Shown here: positions 10,233 to 23,076 of the stretch, in pieces | How the letters are laid out: every line of letters begins with the position of its first letter | How positions within the stretch are numbered: position 1 is the first letter of the stretch | Origin: Xenopus tropicalis | Taxonomy: Eukaryota; Chordata; Amphibia; Anura; Pipidae | Reading direction: 5' to 3' | Assembly: GCF_000004195.4 (NCBI RefSeq) | Contig: NC_030684.2 | Location: 70,663,392 to 70,727,391 of the forward strand | Length of the DNA: 64,000 nucleotides | Position numbers and translations under genes: made by a program | Notes under the pieces: generated by a model | What the model was told of the DNA's origin: nothing | The model's input: only the letters and a program-made list of their open reading frames with translations | The model's database searches: none

Positions 10233-13200
10233 GTAAGTGTGATGTCAGGAAATGTGGGAGAGTGATGGCATAGCCTTCTGGCTGGCATTGCTTACATAAA
10301 GAGAATAAGGAGGCTGCTTCAATATTAGCTACTTTAGGATTGTCATACTTGTTCCCCAAGTGTATATACTATTTATCAAAAGGTGAGTTTAGATCTTAAT
10401 ACATTTAAAACCCACCCACATTCAATTCATTCCTATGGGATAGAATCATATTTATCAATGGGTGAAAATTAGAACTCACCATTTGATAAATACGCTTCTA
10501 AAAATCCCATAGGAATGAATGGAATGTGGGCGAGTATTTATGTATTAAGCTCTAAACTCACATTTTGATAAATCTGCCACTTAGGGGCAGATTTATTAAA
10601 ATGTGAGATTAGGGTTTACCATAGAAAAACTCACCCACTTTCTATTTATTCCCATGGGGTTTTTAGAAGTGTATTCATTAAAAGGTGAAAATTAGAGTTC
10701 ATCATTCAATAAATACGATTCTAAAAATTCTATAGAAATTAATAGAAAATGGATGAGTTTTTCTGTGGTAAACTCTAATCTCACATTTTGATAAATCTGC
10801 TCCTGTTATAATAAATATGGTTGTACTTAAAACAGGCTGCATGTATCAGTTAACACTTGCATGTGTCTAAAGATGCTAAAGTACTTATTATTAGCATAGT
10901 TCTTAATATGACCTGCCATTTTATTTTTGTAACACATAATGTGAGTGCAATCACCAACCTGACCTGACCTGCCATTCCCTCAGCACAGTTAAACCTGTTG
11001 CACTAACTAACAAAGCTGTTAAAATTGTGCAACAGTCATGGCCCCTGAACAGGCCTGGACTGGCAATTTGTACACTCTGGCAAATGTCACAGGGTCTCCT
11101 AACCTTCTGTATTCCTATATTATGCCCTTAAATAGAATTATGCCAGTTCATCCTTGCCAATTGCAATTGTTGTTTATGTATTTAAAGGGGAACTCCACCC
11201 AAAAACATTTTGTGCATAATAAAAGAAATGTAATTTTAGGAAACTTCCAGTAAATAATTTAACATCTGTAATGGTTTGAAATGTATTTGTAAATGTAACT
11301 GGCATTAAAAGCAGTAGCACCCCTGATTTAGACTCTTGAAACAATATTGTAAGCTAGCAAAATAAAAGTAAATAAATGGAATAGACCTGACTGTAACATT
11401 GTTTTGAGTGTCAGGCCCAAAGTTTGACTGCATTTTAATTACATATAACTTTAAAACCATTTAAGTAACTTTTTGTATATCAGAAATGTAAGTTTCTTCT
11501 ATGAAACTGATAGGTATGCTGCCCAATGGTAAGCTGCCAAAAGTGTCATTATTTTAAGAGGAAAGCAGGCAAACCTGGTGCCTGCCTATACTCTTTTGGT
11601 AGAGTGAAATAACATTTTGTAGCCTATACTTACTCTTAGTCATTATGGAAATAATGTTTGGGGTGGAGAAAATAGCCAAAGGCATGTTTGGCAAAAGCAC
11701 TATTCATTGCACTCATTTTGCAGCGTCGGTATATTGCCTCTTTAACTTGTGCTACGTTGACCTATTTATTGTCTTCTTTCCAATAATGCCCCCTCTTTTG
11801 GCAAGGGAGTGACCCCTCCAATGCTTCTAGCCAGGATAGGCACTAATCTGTTATCTTATCTCATGCCACTATTGCCATAAGAAACAGGCCTTTATAATAC
11901 TGCCTCTGTTTCATTTGATTTAGAATAACTCTACACATGTACTAGCATTCTATCCATTTAAACGTTTGATTATAGTATTACTTGTAGTCTTAATAAATGT
12001 TTCATCATATTCAGGATATTTCCCACAAAGGTGCTCCTATCTTTCTTCTATTCCATTATCTTTCCTTTAGTAGATATGTCCTGTATGTCTTGAATCAGCT
12101 CTTACAGTCTATCCTTCCTCTAATGGGCTACTTGTCTGTCTTTCTGCTGAAAGCCCTGTCTTTGTTCCACATCTAGTTTCCATATATAAGATATGGGCAT
12201 TTTCCTCCATTAGATACCCCATCAAAAAGTCACTGCGCAGGAGCATACTTATTTTCTACCAGTTAACTCTATCTCTCCTCATTACACAGTGTTCTGTCAT
12301 ATTCCATCATGTTCTAATCATCATAAACAGTAGGTTAGTTGGCAACTAACGCTCCATAGATTAATCTACACATAAAGGTACTTAATGCACCTATCTAGAG
12401 GTATAGTAGTCATCTCACAGGGAAGGGCCAGGCCTAGAGAGTTGCACCCCAAAGCTCAATATTGTTAGGTAGTCTTTGTGTCATCCTAAGCAACAAGCAA
12501 ACTCATTTCAACATGTGTACTACTTGGGCACCATTAAGGAGAATGCTAAGAAAAGGAGATATAGTGGCATTTTTAAAAAGATACATTTTTTATTGCTATA
12601 GAAGTGCTATAGTTTTGAGCTAATAAGTAAATACTCTAAGCTCTGAGCTCTAAGTAAATACTACTTAACCTACTACTTTTAAAAGCTTTAGATGACTGTT
12701 AAGCTCAAATTGTCAACAAGTGTAAACATGATAAAAACTACTAAAGGCATATTTATTATAATTCTTATCTTCTGTTTTCTTCTTTGGAAATATTGTTCAG
12801 TATATTTTCTTATTTCAAAAAATATATATAAAGAGAAAATGCTTCTCTCATCTTTTTAAAAATGTATTTTGTTGTATTTCTAGGAGTGTGCAGCATTATG
12901 TGATGCCCCCACCTCATTTGTTCCCACTGTTACGGCCATTACCAGTAGCCAGGACCTCCAGTGGCTGGTCACCCCTGCTCTCATCTCTTCTATGGCTCAG
13001 TCCCAACCTACATCAGGCCCTCCTATTGACCCGTATGACCTACCAGGCCCCAGCTATGCCTCTCCTTCTGGGACAACTTATGGACACACCTTGACTGAGG
13101 CCGCACCAGAGCAAGAGGAGGTACGTCCATCCCGAGCTCGAGGCAAGAGAACTAGAGAGGAAGCAGCGGTGAGTGACAGGTTCATTTTTACAGTTCCTGA

Positions 13201-14165
13201 TGTTTTTGCTACTTTTATTTAAGAATGTGAGGTATAATGGTCTTATAACACAATTATTTTCATCTTTCAGCTTACTCCAGAGGAAGAAGAGAAAAGGCGC
13301 GTAAGAAGGGAAAGAAACAAACTGGCAGCTGCAAAATGCAGGAACAGAAGAAGAGAGTTAACTGATAGACTACAAAGTGTAAGGGAAAATTTATTTTTTG
13401 TCTGTGCATATGCAGATGTTTACCATAAAGGACTCAAAAATGAGAATGAAACAACTTCATAAAAGTTAGACCTAAATGATGCGCATTTTTTGGTAATCTG
13501 GAATAGTTGTGTTTTACTTTTCTTACACAAATGCACCAGGAGTGTAAATTACATAGAGTTTAAGCTAATTACCATATCTGATATCATTTACTTATAATGG
13601 GTAATTGCTAGATCAACCTGGCATAGTAAGAAATACATGGGTGGGGAGGTCAGAAGACAAGTACAGTGTCAATCTTAATTTCTTGTTATTAGGGACAGGG
13701 ACACAGTTCCAGCAAAAATAAAGCTACACATCTGTGACTTACAATGCTGAACGGTTTAGTCCTTTTAAATACCTTATTCAAGAAACATGTAGCAGGTCCA
13801 TGAGGGCACATTGGTCCAGTCCCCCATTTTTTTTCTCCATATGATGCAGTCTTCTTGAATTTGGTAATTTATTTGGCAGATTCTCTATAGATTAGGTGCA
13901 GGCCTATAAGGAAGGCCAAGTAATGTGCTTTTACCTTCCTTTTGCATTGGGAACAATAATTGGCAAGTGAATCACTTTGAAGCAAAGTGCCCACTTACTT
14001 GATACTACTTAATCAAAATAGGTCTATAAACTCTTTTGGTTTTAAATATATATATATATAAAGAAACAGAAAGGAGCACACCCTTCAAGCAGAGGCAAAT
14101 GCCCTCGGTGCTGGTCAAAAAATTCAATAGATAGACAGAGTACCGTGTGTGCGGTACTCTGTCTA

Positions 14166-14227
<62 letters not shown>

Positions 14228-14907
14228 TATATAAATAAAGCCGATTGCTTTTTAAAAGGGAAAAACTACTAAGGTTAAGTAGGATCTCACTTAACTTCTT
14301 CTATTTAAATTGGGCATGTAATGTTGCAGAAACTCAAGGAGAAGATTGACCTAGCAAAATGAAGAAGTAGTGAGAAAACTGTTTAAATAGATGAGATTTG
14401 CGAATCTTGATAATTTCTATATGTGGCAGGGCCACATAAGAAGAAAATATATGTTTCATATAAAAATACCTGCCTCTATTCTTACCTACCCAATTATTAT
14501 TGTCTCATCAGGAGACAGACATTTTGGAGGAAGAAAAATCTACGCTTGAGGCAGAGATTGATGAGCTACGCAGACAAAAAGAACAGTTGGAGTTTGCTCT
14601 TCTCTCCCACCGACCAGGATGCAAACTGCCCTATGATGACATCGACCTGCCAACTACAGATCCAAGCACGTCCTATCCTCATGGAGCTCTCCTGCCCACC
14701 TATCCAACACAACCGGAGGTATCATTCCCTATCTGTTTGCCCCCACTGCCGGACTCAGACTGTGCCACCAGTGTGGGGTCTTACACCTCTTCATTTGTGT
14801 TCACCTCCCCAGAGGGAGGAGCCTGTGGAGCCCGGTACCAGCGCAGCAGCGGAAGTGAGCGCTCATCCTCAGACTCGCTCAGCTCCCCCTCACTCCTGGC
14901 TCTCTGA
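10128..14907 (+). CDS. fosb: FosB, Fos-family bZIP transcription factor (whole coding span from exon 1b)
   Basis: The joined exons (10128-10232, 12884-13168, 13271-13378, 14512-14907) give 297 residues, against about 338 in human FosB. The protein pairs with Jun proteins to form nuclear AP-1, which binds TGA(C/G)TCA. Visible parts are the N-terminal [18 protein letters not shown] block, the [10 protein letters not shown]...QDLQWLV...SSMAQSQ homology region, a basic region with [13 protein letters not shown] (residues 146-158), and a zipper with leucines at 164, 171, 178, 185 and 192 followed by His. The last residues, SPSLLAL, are the family's conserved end. All junctions are phase 0 with GT-AG borders. 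The proline-rich C-terminal stretch of mammals is shorter here. The start can come from exon 1a or 1b with the same protein. Family identity is certain, and FosB rather than Fos, Fra-1 or Fra-2 is well supported by the N-terminus. Confidence 0.95.
10374..10568. mobile_element. Palindromic MITE (TTATCAAAAG/CTTTTGATAA type), copy 1
   Basis: Begins TTATCAAAAGGTGAGTTTAG and ends CTCACATTTTGATAAATC. The two halves pair along most of their length around 'gatagaatcatatttatcaatggg'. It sits in the intron of exon 1b and is absent at the matching place after exon 1a, so insertion after the duplication is likely. Confidence 0.65.
10572..10805. mobile_element. Palindromic MITE of the same family, copy 2
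   Basis: Begins GGGGCAGATTTATTAAAATG and ends with the inverted text CATTTTGATAAATCTGCTCC. It directly abuts copy 1. A partial relative is at about 59350-59480 ('acttctaaaaatcccata'). Confidence 0.65.
10806..12883. other. fosb intron 1, distal part
   Basis: No exon or RNA gene seen. It contains a repeat edge of the AAAGGGGAACTCCACCC type at about 11186. The acceptor region before exon 2 has a T-rich tract ending TTCTAG at 12883. Confidence 0.6.
12884..13168 (+). CDS. fosb: fosb coding exon 2
   Basis: 285 bases, residues 36-130, phase 0 at both ends. Acceptor is TTTCTAG|GAG and donor GCG|GTGAGT. It encodes the Fos homology region ([27 protein letters not shown]) and the PYDLPG segment, then an acidic and basic stretch leading to the bZIP. 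Confidence 0.95.
13271..13378 (+). CDS. fosb: fosb coding exon 3, DNA-binding basic region
   Basis: 108 bases, residues 131-166. Acceptor is TTTCAG|CTT and donor AGT|GTAAGG. It carries [28 protein letters not shown] and the first zipper leucine (L164). The 36-codon size and its position are those of the family's third exon. Confidence 0.96.
14127..14170. repeat. Perfect 19-bp inverted repeat with 6-base loop
   Basis: The left arm (14127-14145, ATAGATAGACAGAGTACCG) is the exact reverse complement of the right arm (14152-14170). The loop is TGTGTG. The right arm runs straight into the (TA)n microsatellite. Confidence 0.9.
14166..14230. repeat. (TA)n microsatellite in fosb intron 3
   Basis: About 30 TA units, with a short imperfect TA run also at about 14047-14060. 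Confidence 0.9.
14512..14907 (+). CDS. fosb: fosb coding exon 4, leucine zipper and transactivation domain
   Basis: Acceptor CTCATCAG|GAG; TGA at 14905-14907. It encodes residues 167-297: the rest of the zipper ([19 protein letters not shown]...), the [11 protein letters not shown] block, a Pro/Ser-rich region, [12 protein letters not shown] and the terminal SPSLLAL. In mammals an optional intron inside this exon makes the truncated delta-FosB. The GTGAGA donor recalled for mammals aligns here with GACATC, so that donor looks absent. Confidence 0.96.
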   Translation, partial: ETDILEEEKSTLEAEIDELRRQKEQLEFALLSHRPGCKLPYDDIDLPTTDPSTSYPHGALLPTYPTQPEVSFPICLPPLPDSDCATSVGSYTSSFVFTSPEGGACGARYQRSSGSERSSSDSLSSPSLLAL

Positions 14908-16535
14908 GACATGACCATCTACCCCTCTACACATCCTCTGAATTCAACTCTCCTTCTCTCCGTCCAGCTCTGCTCTGCTTATCCAAGAGGTGCACAATTC
15001 TGGTCCTCGATGGATGATTAAGAGGTCAAGACATAAGTATATTACTATCAGTGCTCAGGTGAGTTGCTTAATGGCTCAGTCTTTTTGACTGGCACTTCAA
15101 TGCTGTATAATGGATATTAATATCCTTAAGGCCTGACCATTTAATAGTCCTCGAGGACTGGAGTTGTGCACACCTAACTACTCATTCATTTGCTGAGTTC
15201 CCCTTAAGAAATGCTTAAACTTTTTCCCTCTTCTTTCACTTATGACCTTTATCCAACTAACCTTTAGTCTTTTTTTAGTTCTCCACCATCTTGACTTTTA
15301 TGATGAAATCTTCCAGTCTTTTTCTCAATTACTGTGCAACTCAGTCAGGCATTTTTTGCATTACTAGATTTGTATTGCTTCAAGTCTTCAAATTATAACA
15401 CCCATCAAATTACGCAGTAATGTAACTTAAGACAGTCAAGCATCCCCATAAAAAAAATCTTTGGGGGGCAACCCACCCTGCTGACATTCAGTGGACGGTC
15501 AAGTTTCAAACAGCAGAAGGAGTTGCAGAGGGGGAACCATACAGAAGACCCTGAGATCATCTGGGCTCTCCTCTCCCCAGGTCCCACCCCAAGAATGGCA
15601 AGGTTTGCTGTATGGTAGTTACTGCACTGGATTTACCCATTATCACTGAAAGAACCCCACAGAGTCCCTTGTCCATTAATATTTCCCACTACCCCCATCA
15701 TTATCATCATGCAATCTTCCCCAAACTATTTATTTAACTTTGCCTCTCTAACCATCCTTGAACACAATGGCCAATAATTCCCTCCTATTCTTACTTGCTT
15801 AAATTTTCTATAAATAATATTGAATACTCTTCTTATTTACCTCTCCCATTCTCAATCCTGTACCTGTGAGCATTTTCTTAAATTCCAACATCTTTCTATG
15901 GAGCTTTTCGGAGTAAGACCAAGCATTGTTAAGAAGGTTTCACAATCGACATTCCACTTCAAAGAACAACACACAAACATCTTCTGCCACTGAGATCCAA
16001 AGGGACCAGAATCCTTTACTGTAGAGTGGAATCATAAAGGCTACAGAAAGTTCTTCACAACTACAAATGCCAAGTGATCTGCAATGGCTTTGAAAAAGTG
16101 TATCATATGGATAGGGGACAAGAGGACATATGAGACATGAAGTGTTGAAGCTTTCTCATGTGAGCAAGAGTTGAAGTGTTTCTCAGACATTCCCATCACT
16201 GCCAAAAACAAGAACATGAAAACTAGTTTAAGTCCTTCTCTGCTGTTGAGACCTGCCAATAACTATTTTCCTAAGACAGAGAACATAGATCACTTATAAC
16301 CTCTCCCATTCCAACTTATAAGTCAAAGCAAAGCAAGTGAGAAAATCTGCAAACTTCTCAGCATTTCCTGTTAAATCTTTTTAATTGGTGAGCCCTTCCA
16401 GAAGCCCAGGGACCAGGGTGTAGGTAAAAGCTCAGTTTTAGGTCCATGTCACACAAGAACTAAATTTTGAAATACCTTTTATTTCCATAAAATAAACCAC
16501 GAGCACTCACCAAAATAAATGGGAAATATGTTCAA
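14908..16535 (+). other. fosb: Probable fosb 3' UTR
   Basis: No reading frame of note. It contains an AU-rich element core (TATTTATTTAA) at 15727-15737, as expected for an unstable immediate-early mRNA. Two AATAAA signals at 16491-16496 and 16514-16519 are followed by a GT-rich stretch near 16538. The end point is inferred; a longer UTR reaching the AATAAA near 17771 is possible. Confidence 0.5.
16491..16519 (+). terminator. fosb: Candidate fosb polyadenylation signals
   Basis: Two AATAAA hexamers 23 bp apart, followed by ATGTGTGTTAT as a possible downstream element. This is the first strong pair after the stop codon. Confidence 0.45.
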
Positions 16536-16894
16536 AATATGTGTGTTATATCTAAATTAAAATTAATTTGGTATTGCTCTGATAAGTTGTGTGATATGAA
16601 CCCATCCTCTGACAATTGTGGTCAGTCATTGTCAATAAGCAGTGTTACTTTGTGCTCTGTGTGTCTAGGTTTCAGCTTAAAAGCTTATACACAGATAAAA
16701 GGTTTTATTTCAATGGATGAAGAGATTTTTTTGCAAGTGGTAGTTAGCAAAGATGTGTTTATGTAAATATACGTTGTATGTATGTCTACATACCCCTATA
16801 TAAATAGATCCATATACATACAAATAAATGGTAAGATATAAAGATAGCCTTATTTTTCTATATATTTTTAGAATAATGAGCTTACCTATATGTA

Positions 16895-17660
<766 letters not shown>

Positions 17661-18780
17661 TACATACACACTCATGCACTAAACCCTTTATAGTGAGTTT
17701 AGGAGGGGAGATGGAGATTTATAAGTATAGTTAATTCACTGTTACTGTGTTAGTGATATTGTATAAGTAGAATAAATGATTATATAAATATATATTTTTT
17801 GAATTCATTATAGTATATGTCTATATGGAACAGTGCTAAATATACTATTGGAAATCCATGTTCTTTGTGTCTTCTTATTCCTTTTGTGTTTCAGTACGCC
17901 TTTAAAAAAAAAACAAAAAAACAATTGCTGAATCAGAGTGGGCTACTCCTCTTTTCTGTGATTAATGCATGTTCAGACTGTACTGTGCATGCACTGATTG
18001 GTGTGGGGGCCAGTGGTAATTCCAGCCCCAAACCTACCCTTAGGTGGCTTTTGCAATGCCACCCCTTTACCCCCCTCCCAGGGCTTACCTTTCTTGCACT
18101 GGAGGGGGGCCGCATTCCTAGTAAAGAGAGCATTTTGCTTTTTATAATAGAAAAGCCAAATTTCCTGTTTACTAACCAGAAATTAGTCTCTTAAAGTTAC
18201 CAGGGGTGGCTTTTTGCTCGCTAGCACTGACTGTATTACCCAAGATTCCTTTGAATGGAGTTCATCTAATAACACATTTTGCTCCAGGTTTAGCAATTCA
18301 TAACAATTGATTAGGTGTTAGCTTTAAAACTTGTATTATTGTTATCCTTTATATGGTTCAAGCAAATTTCACTGTGCTTTTCAAAAAAATATACATTATT
18401 TGTATTAATGCTTAGTGTCAGTTGAGTTTACATTAACTCAACAATATTTATACTCCTTATTGTCCTCAAATTTGGGTTGATTTGTAATTCATGCTTTAAG
18501 ACATAGATTCACATTTTCCAGGTAAAAAAAAAAATCACAATATATGTGCCCAGTTTATTAGCAAAGTTCTATGCTTAATTCCTGGTGGTAATTGGGATAA
18601 TTTACATTCTCTGGTCAGGCACTGCTGGACTCACCATTAATGTAATGCATTTATCCTATGAGTGCAACCCTTGGCAAGTCACTGGATCCAATTTAGCATC
18701 TATATGCCTCTTTACCATGTAAGCAGTCTTTACATTATGTACCCGATTTCTCTCGTAGCCTACTATGATTTTACCATTTA
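17661..18780. other. Gene-free stretch
   Basis: AT-rich, with no conserved coding or RNA features recognised. Confidence 0.5.
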
Positions 18781-20260
18781 TGAAACCTTTAACTGCCTGC
18801 CCTAGACTGATCAACCACATCACATTTGGTTACAGAACATGAAATACATGGACTAGGACCAGCCATTAGCCTGACTACAATAATGAAATGCTGGCTCTGC
18901 ATCAATATCTTGCCTCCAGGTGCTGTTTTTCTTATGTCTTTGCCCAGAGCCAGAGCAGAGTTGTACCCATTATCAATGAGAAAAAAATTCAATGTCCTAG
19001 CAAGATGAGTACAATACAAACCAAAAAACTGTTTAAAGGACAAGGAAAGGGTACTAAAGAATAAATCACCATACCTCCTGTGCGGTGTCATCGGTGCCCT
19101 GAAGTTTTCTCAAGCCACATAGAAAAAAAATGATTAGTTCTTTAATGGAAATACCCATAATTCTATGCTTCTGCACCAAGATGGGCGTACACGCGCAATT
19201 AAAAGTCCAGAGGCCAGAGCATGCGCAGTAGAAAGTAAGAAAGACTAAGATCAGTAAGGTACATTTACAATAAAGAGAATTATAAAGAAACTTAAATTTG
19301 TCAAATGCAAGTTATAAATGATCATTTCACTGTGGGAAAAACAAAAAAATTCTATATAAATAATATCTTTATACAAGCGGATAATGGTGGAGTGACCAAC
19401 CATCTACTGTATGTAAGTGACTGAATTTTACAGCAGCTGTCATGGTTTAAAATTGCATGGTGTGCCTGCTGGACAATTTCTTGTATGGTGAACCTGCTCC
19501 CCCTTGCTGTTGGTTCAGCCACAGCAGAGTTGTTCCCATCATCAATGAGAAAATCCAATGTTCTGTCAACATACGAACCAGTTGTATAAAAAAGCTTGCT
19601 TAAAGGAACAGTAACACCAAAAAATGAAGTAGCTTTAAAGTAATTAAAATATGAAGTACTGTTGCCCTGCAGTGGTAATAGTTGTGTGTTTGCTACAGTA
19701 ACACTACTATAGTTTATATAAATAAGCTGCTGTGTAGCCATGAGGGCAGCCATTCAAAGCTGGAAAAAAGGAGAAAACACACAGGCTATGTAGCAGATAA
19801 CAGATAAGTGCTGAAGAATATAATGGCATATCTGTTATCTGCTATGTAACCCGTGCCTTTTCTCCTTTGAATGGCTTTGCTTATGGAAACTATAGTAGTC
19901 TTTCTGAGGCAAGCACACAACTTTTATCAGTGTAGGGCAACAGTACATTATATTGTAATTACTTTTATACACTTTCGTTTTTTGGTCTTACTGTTCCTTT
20001 AAAGGTTTTCCTTCATATAATGGTCACTCATCTGTGAGACAGATACACGTCAAACTGCTTTTTCTGTCATAAACTTGTGAAATGGTACCGGCTTTCCCTT
20101 GCTGTTGGTCCAGGACATACTGTATAAGAGCACCCGGGCCCCTTGTAGATTTGGAAAGAGTAAATATATTGAAGATATCAGACATTTATACAGCAAGAAA
20201 CTCAAAAAATATCTGTGAACTATTTACACAAACTGGCAGCAAGGTTATCAAATACAAAAC
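18781..20260 (-). repeat. Degenerate local triplication with related frames
   Basis: Segments at about 18781-19015, 19375-19600 and 20010-20140 share text such as 'cagcagagttgttcccatcatcaatgag' and 'cccttgctgttggt'. On the - strand the first two encode related peptides (ARTLNFFLIDNGYNSALA and DRTLDFLIDDGNNSAVAEPT). The product is not recognised. The first segment is bounded by an AAAGGACAAGG repeat end and the second by the MITE at 19600. It could be an unknown transposon relic or an old broken gene. Confidence 0.4.
19600..20003. mobile_element. MITE of the TTAAAGGAACAGTAACACC type
   Basis: The 5' end TTAAAGGAACAGTAACACCA is mirrored by TTTTTTGGTCTTACTGTTCC then TTTAA at the 3' end. Non-coding interior. 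A partial relative begins at about 48005. Confidence 0.75.
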
Positions 20261-20482
20261 CTGAGATGATAATTCAGCTTCTGCTCGGTTAGATTAGACA
20301 GGTGGCCCATTAATAAATTTGACCCAATGGCCACTACCTATATGTGTGTACTTGAAACAGGTGATCTGAACCGTAAAATACAAATTGTTGTAAACCTATT
20401 TCCCTAAAAACTTTAGCAATTTGCACTCAAGTTCTGTTTTAAGTATTTTTAAGACAGTTTCATAGTGTTGGCAGGTTTCAGC

Positions 20483-21343
20483 ATAAAGGAGAACTGAAGC
20501 CTAACTAAAGATGCATGTTAGAAATGTTGTACATTATGTTTTGGGTTTCTGTACCAGCCCAAGGCAACCACAGCCCTTTAGCAGGGAAGATCTGTACCTC
20601 CAAAGATGCCCCAGTAGCTCCCCATCTTCTTTTCTGCTGATTCACTGCACATGCTCTGTGGTGCTGTCAGTTACTGAACTTAGGGACCAACTCACAATAT
20701 ACAGAATATAAATGTCACAATATATGTCAGACTGTAGCATTAGCATCAGTTTATATGACAGGCCAACCTCATTTTCTGCTTGATAATTTGCAATAACCCC
20801 TAAATTTAGCTTCTCAACAGCTGTTCAGAGCACACTGAGCATGTGAGTGTCACTGACACTTTTCAAGATGGGGAGCTCCTGTGACAACTGTAAAGGCCTG
20901 GATCATTACTACTACAGGTATAGGACCCATTATCCAGAATGCTCTGGACCAAGGGTATTCCGGATAAGAGGTCTTTCCGTAATTTGGATCTCAAAACCTT
21001 AAGTGTACTAAAAAATCAATAAAACATTAATTAAACCCAATAGAATTGTTTTGCATCCAATAAGGATTATTTATATCTTAGTTGGGATCAATTACAAGGT
21101 ACCGTTTTATTTCTACATAGAAAAAGGAAATCAGTTTTACAATTCTGAATTATTTGATTATAATGGAGTCTATGGGAGACGGGCTTTCCGTAATTCGGAA
21201 CTTTCTGGATAATGGGTTTCCGGATAAGGGGTCCGATACCTGTATTATAGAGATGCTGAACCTTTAGGCTGGTGCAGTAAGTTCAGAACATAAATTATGG
21301 CATTTTTAGCCATATTCATTTTTACGGTTTAGTCCTCCTTTAA
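20483..21343. mobile_element. MITE of the TAAAGGAGAACTGAAGCC type, interrupted
   Basis: The 5' end TAAAGGAGAACTGAAGCCTA pairs with the 3' end GGTTTAGTCCTCCTTTAAC. A second MITE is inserted at 20913-21245. The uninterrupted relative at 44483-45000 shows the empty site ('cattactactataaagacgctg'). Fragments lie at about 21520-21665 and 37130-37260. Confidence 0.85.
20913..21245. mobile_element. MITE of the TACAGGTATAGGACC type, nested
   Basis: Begins TACAGGTATAGGACCCATTA and ends with the inverted text GGTCCGATACCTGTA. A very common frog family, with copies at 38505-38847 and 54214-54531. A TA duplication at insertion fits the empty site in the host element. Confidence 0.9.
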
Positions 21344-22515
21344 CAGCTCTTTTTGAAGGCCACAGGAACTGTGTATGCACTTCCTGGATTCTGTTAACCC
21401 ATGGGTTGCTGACTCTCAGTTGAGCCTGGTATTAAAAGTCTAAAAATGCAAATATTTCAGATATCATTAGTGAGAGAAAATGAATGGAAATTGCACAAGT
21501 GCTCAGAGATGCACCCTGAGTAAGTGTAGTCAGTTCATTTTTAGGGTTTAGATGCCTTTTAAGGATTTGATCTGCTGAAAGGAGGCACAGATCTCTCCTG
21601 CTAAAGGGCTGTGGTTGCCTTGGGCTGGTACAGAAGCCCAAAACATAATGCACAACATTTCTAGCTTACTTCTTTATTAAGTAATTAGTAAACTACAGGA
21701 TTCTCACCTTTAGAAATGTGAAACAAAAGTCATATGTCATATCTCCTAGCAATGTGCCGTTACGTGATCATAGTATTCAGGGTACCATCCATCTCAGTAC
21801 ATATTAGGATTTTATTAAGGATATTAAATTAGGAGTTATTTCATATTTAGAAATTAATTTCATAACCTCAGAGTAAAAGGTATTTTTTCTGGAGCCTAGT
21901 ATATAGAGATAAACTCATACATATTTTCTAATTGTTAAGGATCAGAACAAAATCCATGTGTTTAACATCAAGACTATCCACCTTAGGCACCTACAGTGTC
22001 ATATAACTCTGTGAGAGACAGAAAGAGTGAATCTGTGTGTTCAGTTGCTTCTCCTTTCAGACAGCACCACATTTGAGTTTGTGGCACCCAGAGGCCATGT
22101 CCCCCGCCCCGAACACATGCGCATACCCATACCCTTTTCGATGACATGCGGAGCACTGGGGAGAGTACTCACTGAAGATTTTTGCACGGCCCGTCCCCAG
22201 TACTCTGTATGTGAGTGACTTTTACTGGGCAGCATGCCGCCCTAGGCCTGAGCCTTTTTGGCCTCCCCACAAATCTGGGCCTGCTTTCAGATCCGAATTT
22301 ATTTATTGTAATGTGTAATATTGTGCTTTGTATTCTGCAAAAAGCTGCCGTACATCACAGTTAATGGCAGTATAGCACCATCTGCTGAATCATTTAAGGA
22401 AACACCACACAGTACTGGAAAAGAAATATATATAACTACTGAGGTCTGTTTTTCCCGTGGCTAAAAAACTCAATCTTGAATGTATTCAGTCTAAAATTGC
22501 TGGACCAGTTAAAAG

Positions 22516-22562
<47 letters not shown>

Positions 22563-23068
22563 AAAGATTTGACTGAATTCCAAATTGAATTTAAGTCCTC
22601 ATTTGTTTATGCCAATTAGCACCCCCACCTAAAAAAAGGTTTGAAAGAAAATTGTCACCATTGTTGTCTAGTAGTCTAAAGTCATGCGATTAATGGGGTT
22701 ATGTAATAAAAGGCACTAAGTTTGCCCAGGAGCAATTACCCATACCAACCTATCAGAAGGCAGAATTTACTGGTCACCTGTTTAAAATCAAACATCTTAT
22801 TGGTTGCTATGGGTTACTGCTACTGGGCAAACTTAATGTCTTTTATTACATATAAAGGTATGAGTTTAGATTAGGTTTAACCAGGCACAGAAATGAAATC
22901 CAGCAAAAAAAGAGGCTTGTATCTGGCTGAATCCTGAACCTAATCCAAGATTTAGTGCATCCCTAATCGATTTGTGCATATAGTATTTTTTATTTCCCGT
23001 AAATGTTCTTTAAATGGTAAGGATATAGTATTTACTTTTTTTAGCTGACAATTGGTATTTATCAGATC
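21344..23068. other. Gene-free stretch with repeat fragments
   Basis: Contains a reversed fragment of the TAAAGGAGAACT MITE (21520-21665), a (TA)n tract at about 22512-22558, a hairpin MITE at 22700-22852 and a fragment ending 'agtgcatccctaatcg' near 22970. No gene seen. Confidence 0.5.
22700..22852. mobile_element. Short hairpin MITE (TATGTAATAAAAGGCAC ends)
   Basis: TATGTAATAAAAGGCACTAAG...TGCCCA at the 5' side is mirrored by TGGGCAAACTTAATGTCTTT then TATTACATA. The whole 150 bp is near-palindromic. Confidence 0.75.
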
Positions 23069-23076
23069 CTGTACAG

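Larger units (their letters stand above)
13379..14511. other. fosb intron 3
   Basis: 1.1 kb with no gene. It contains a perfect 19-bp hairpin at 14127-14170 followed directly by a long (TA)n tract. Confidence 0.8.
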
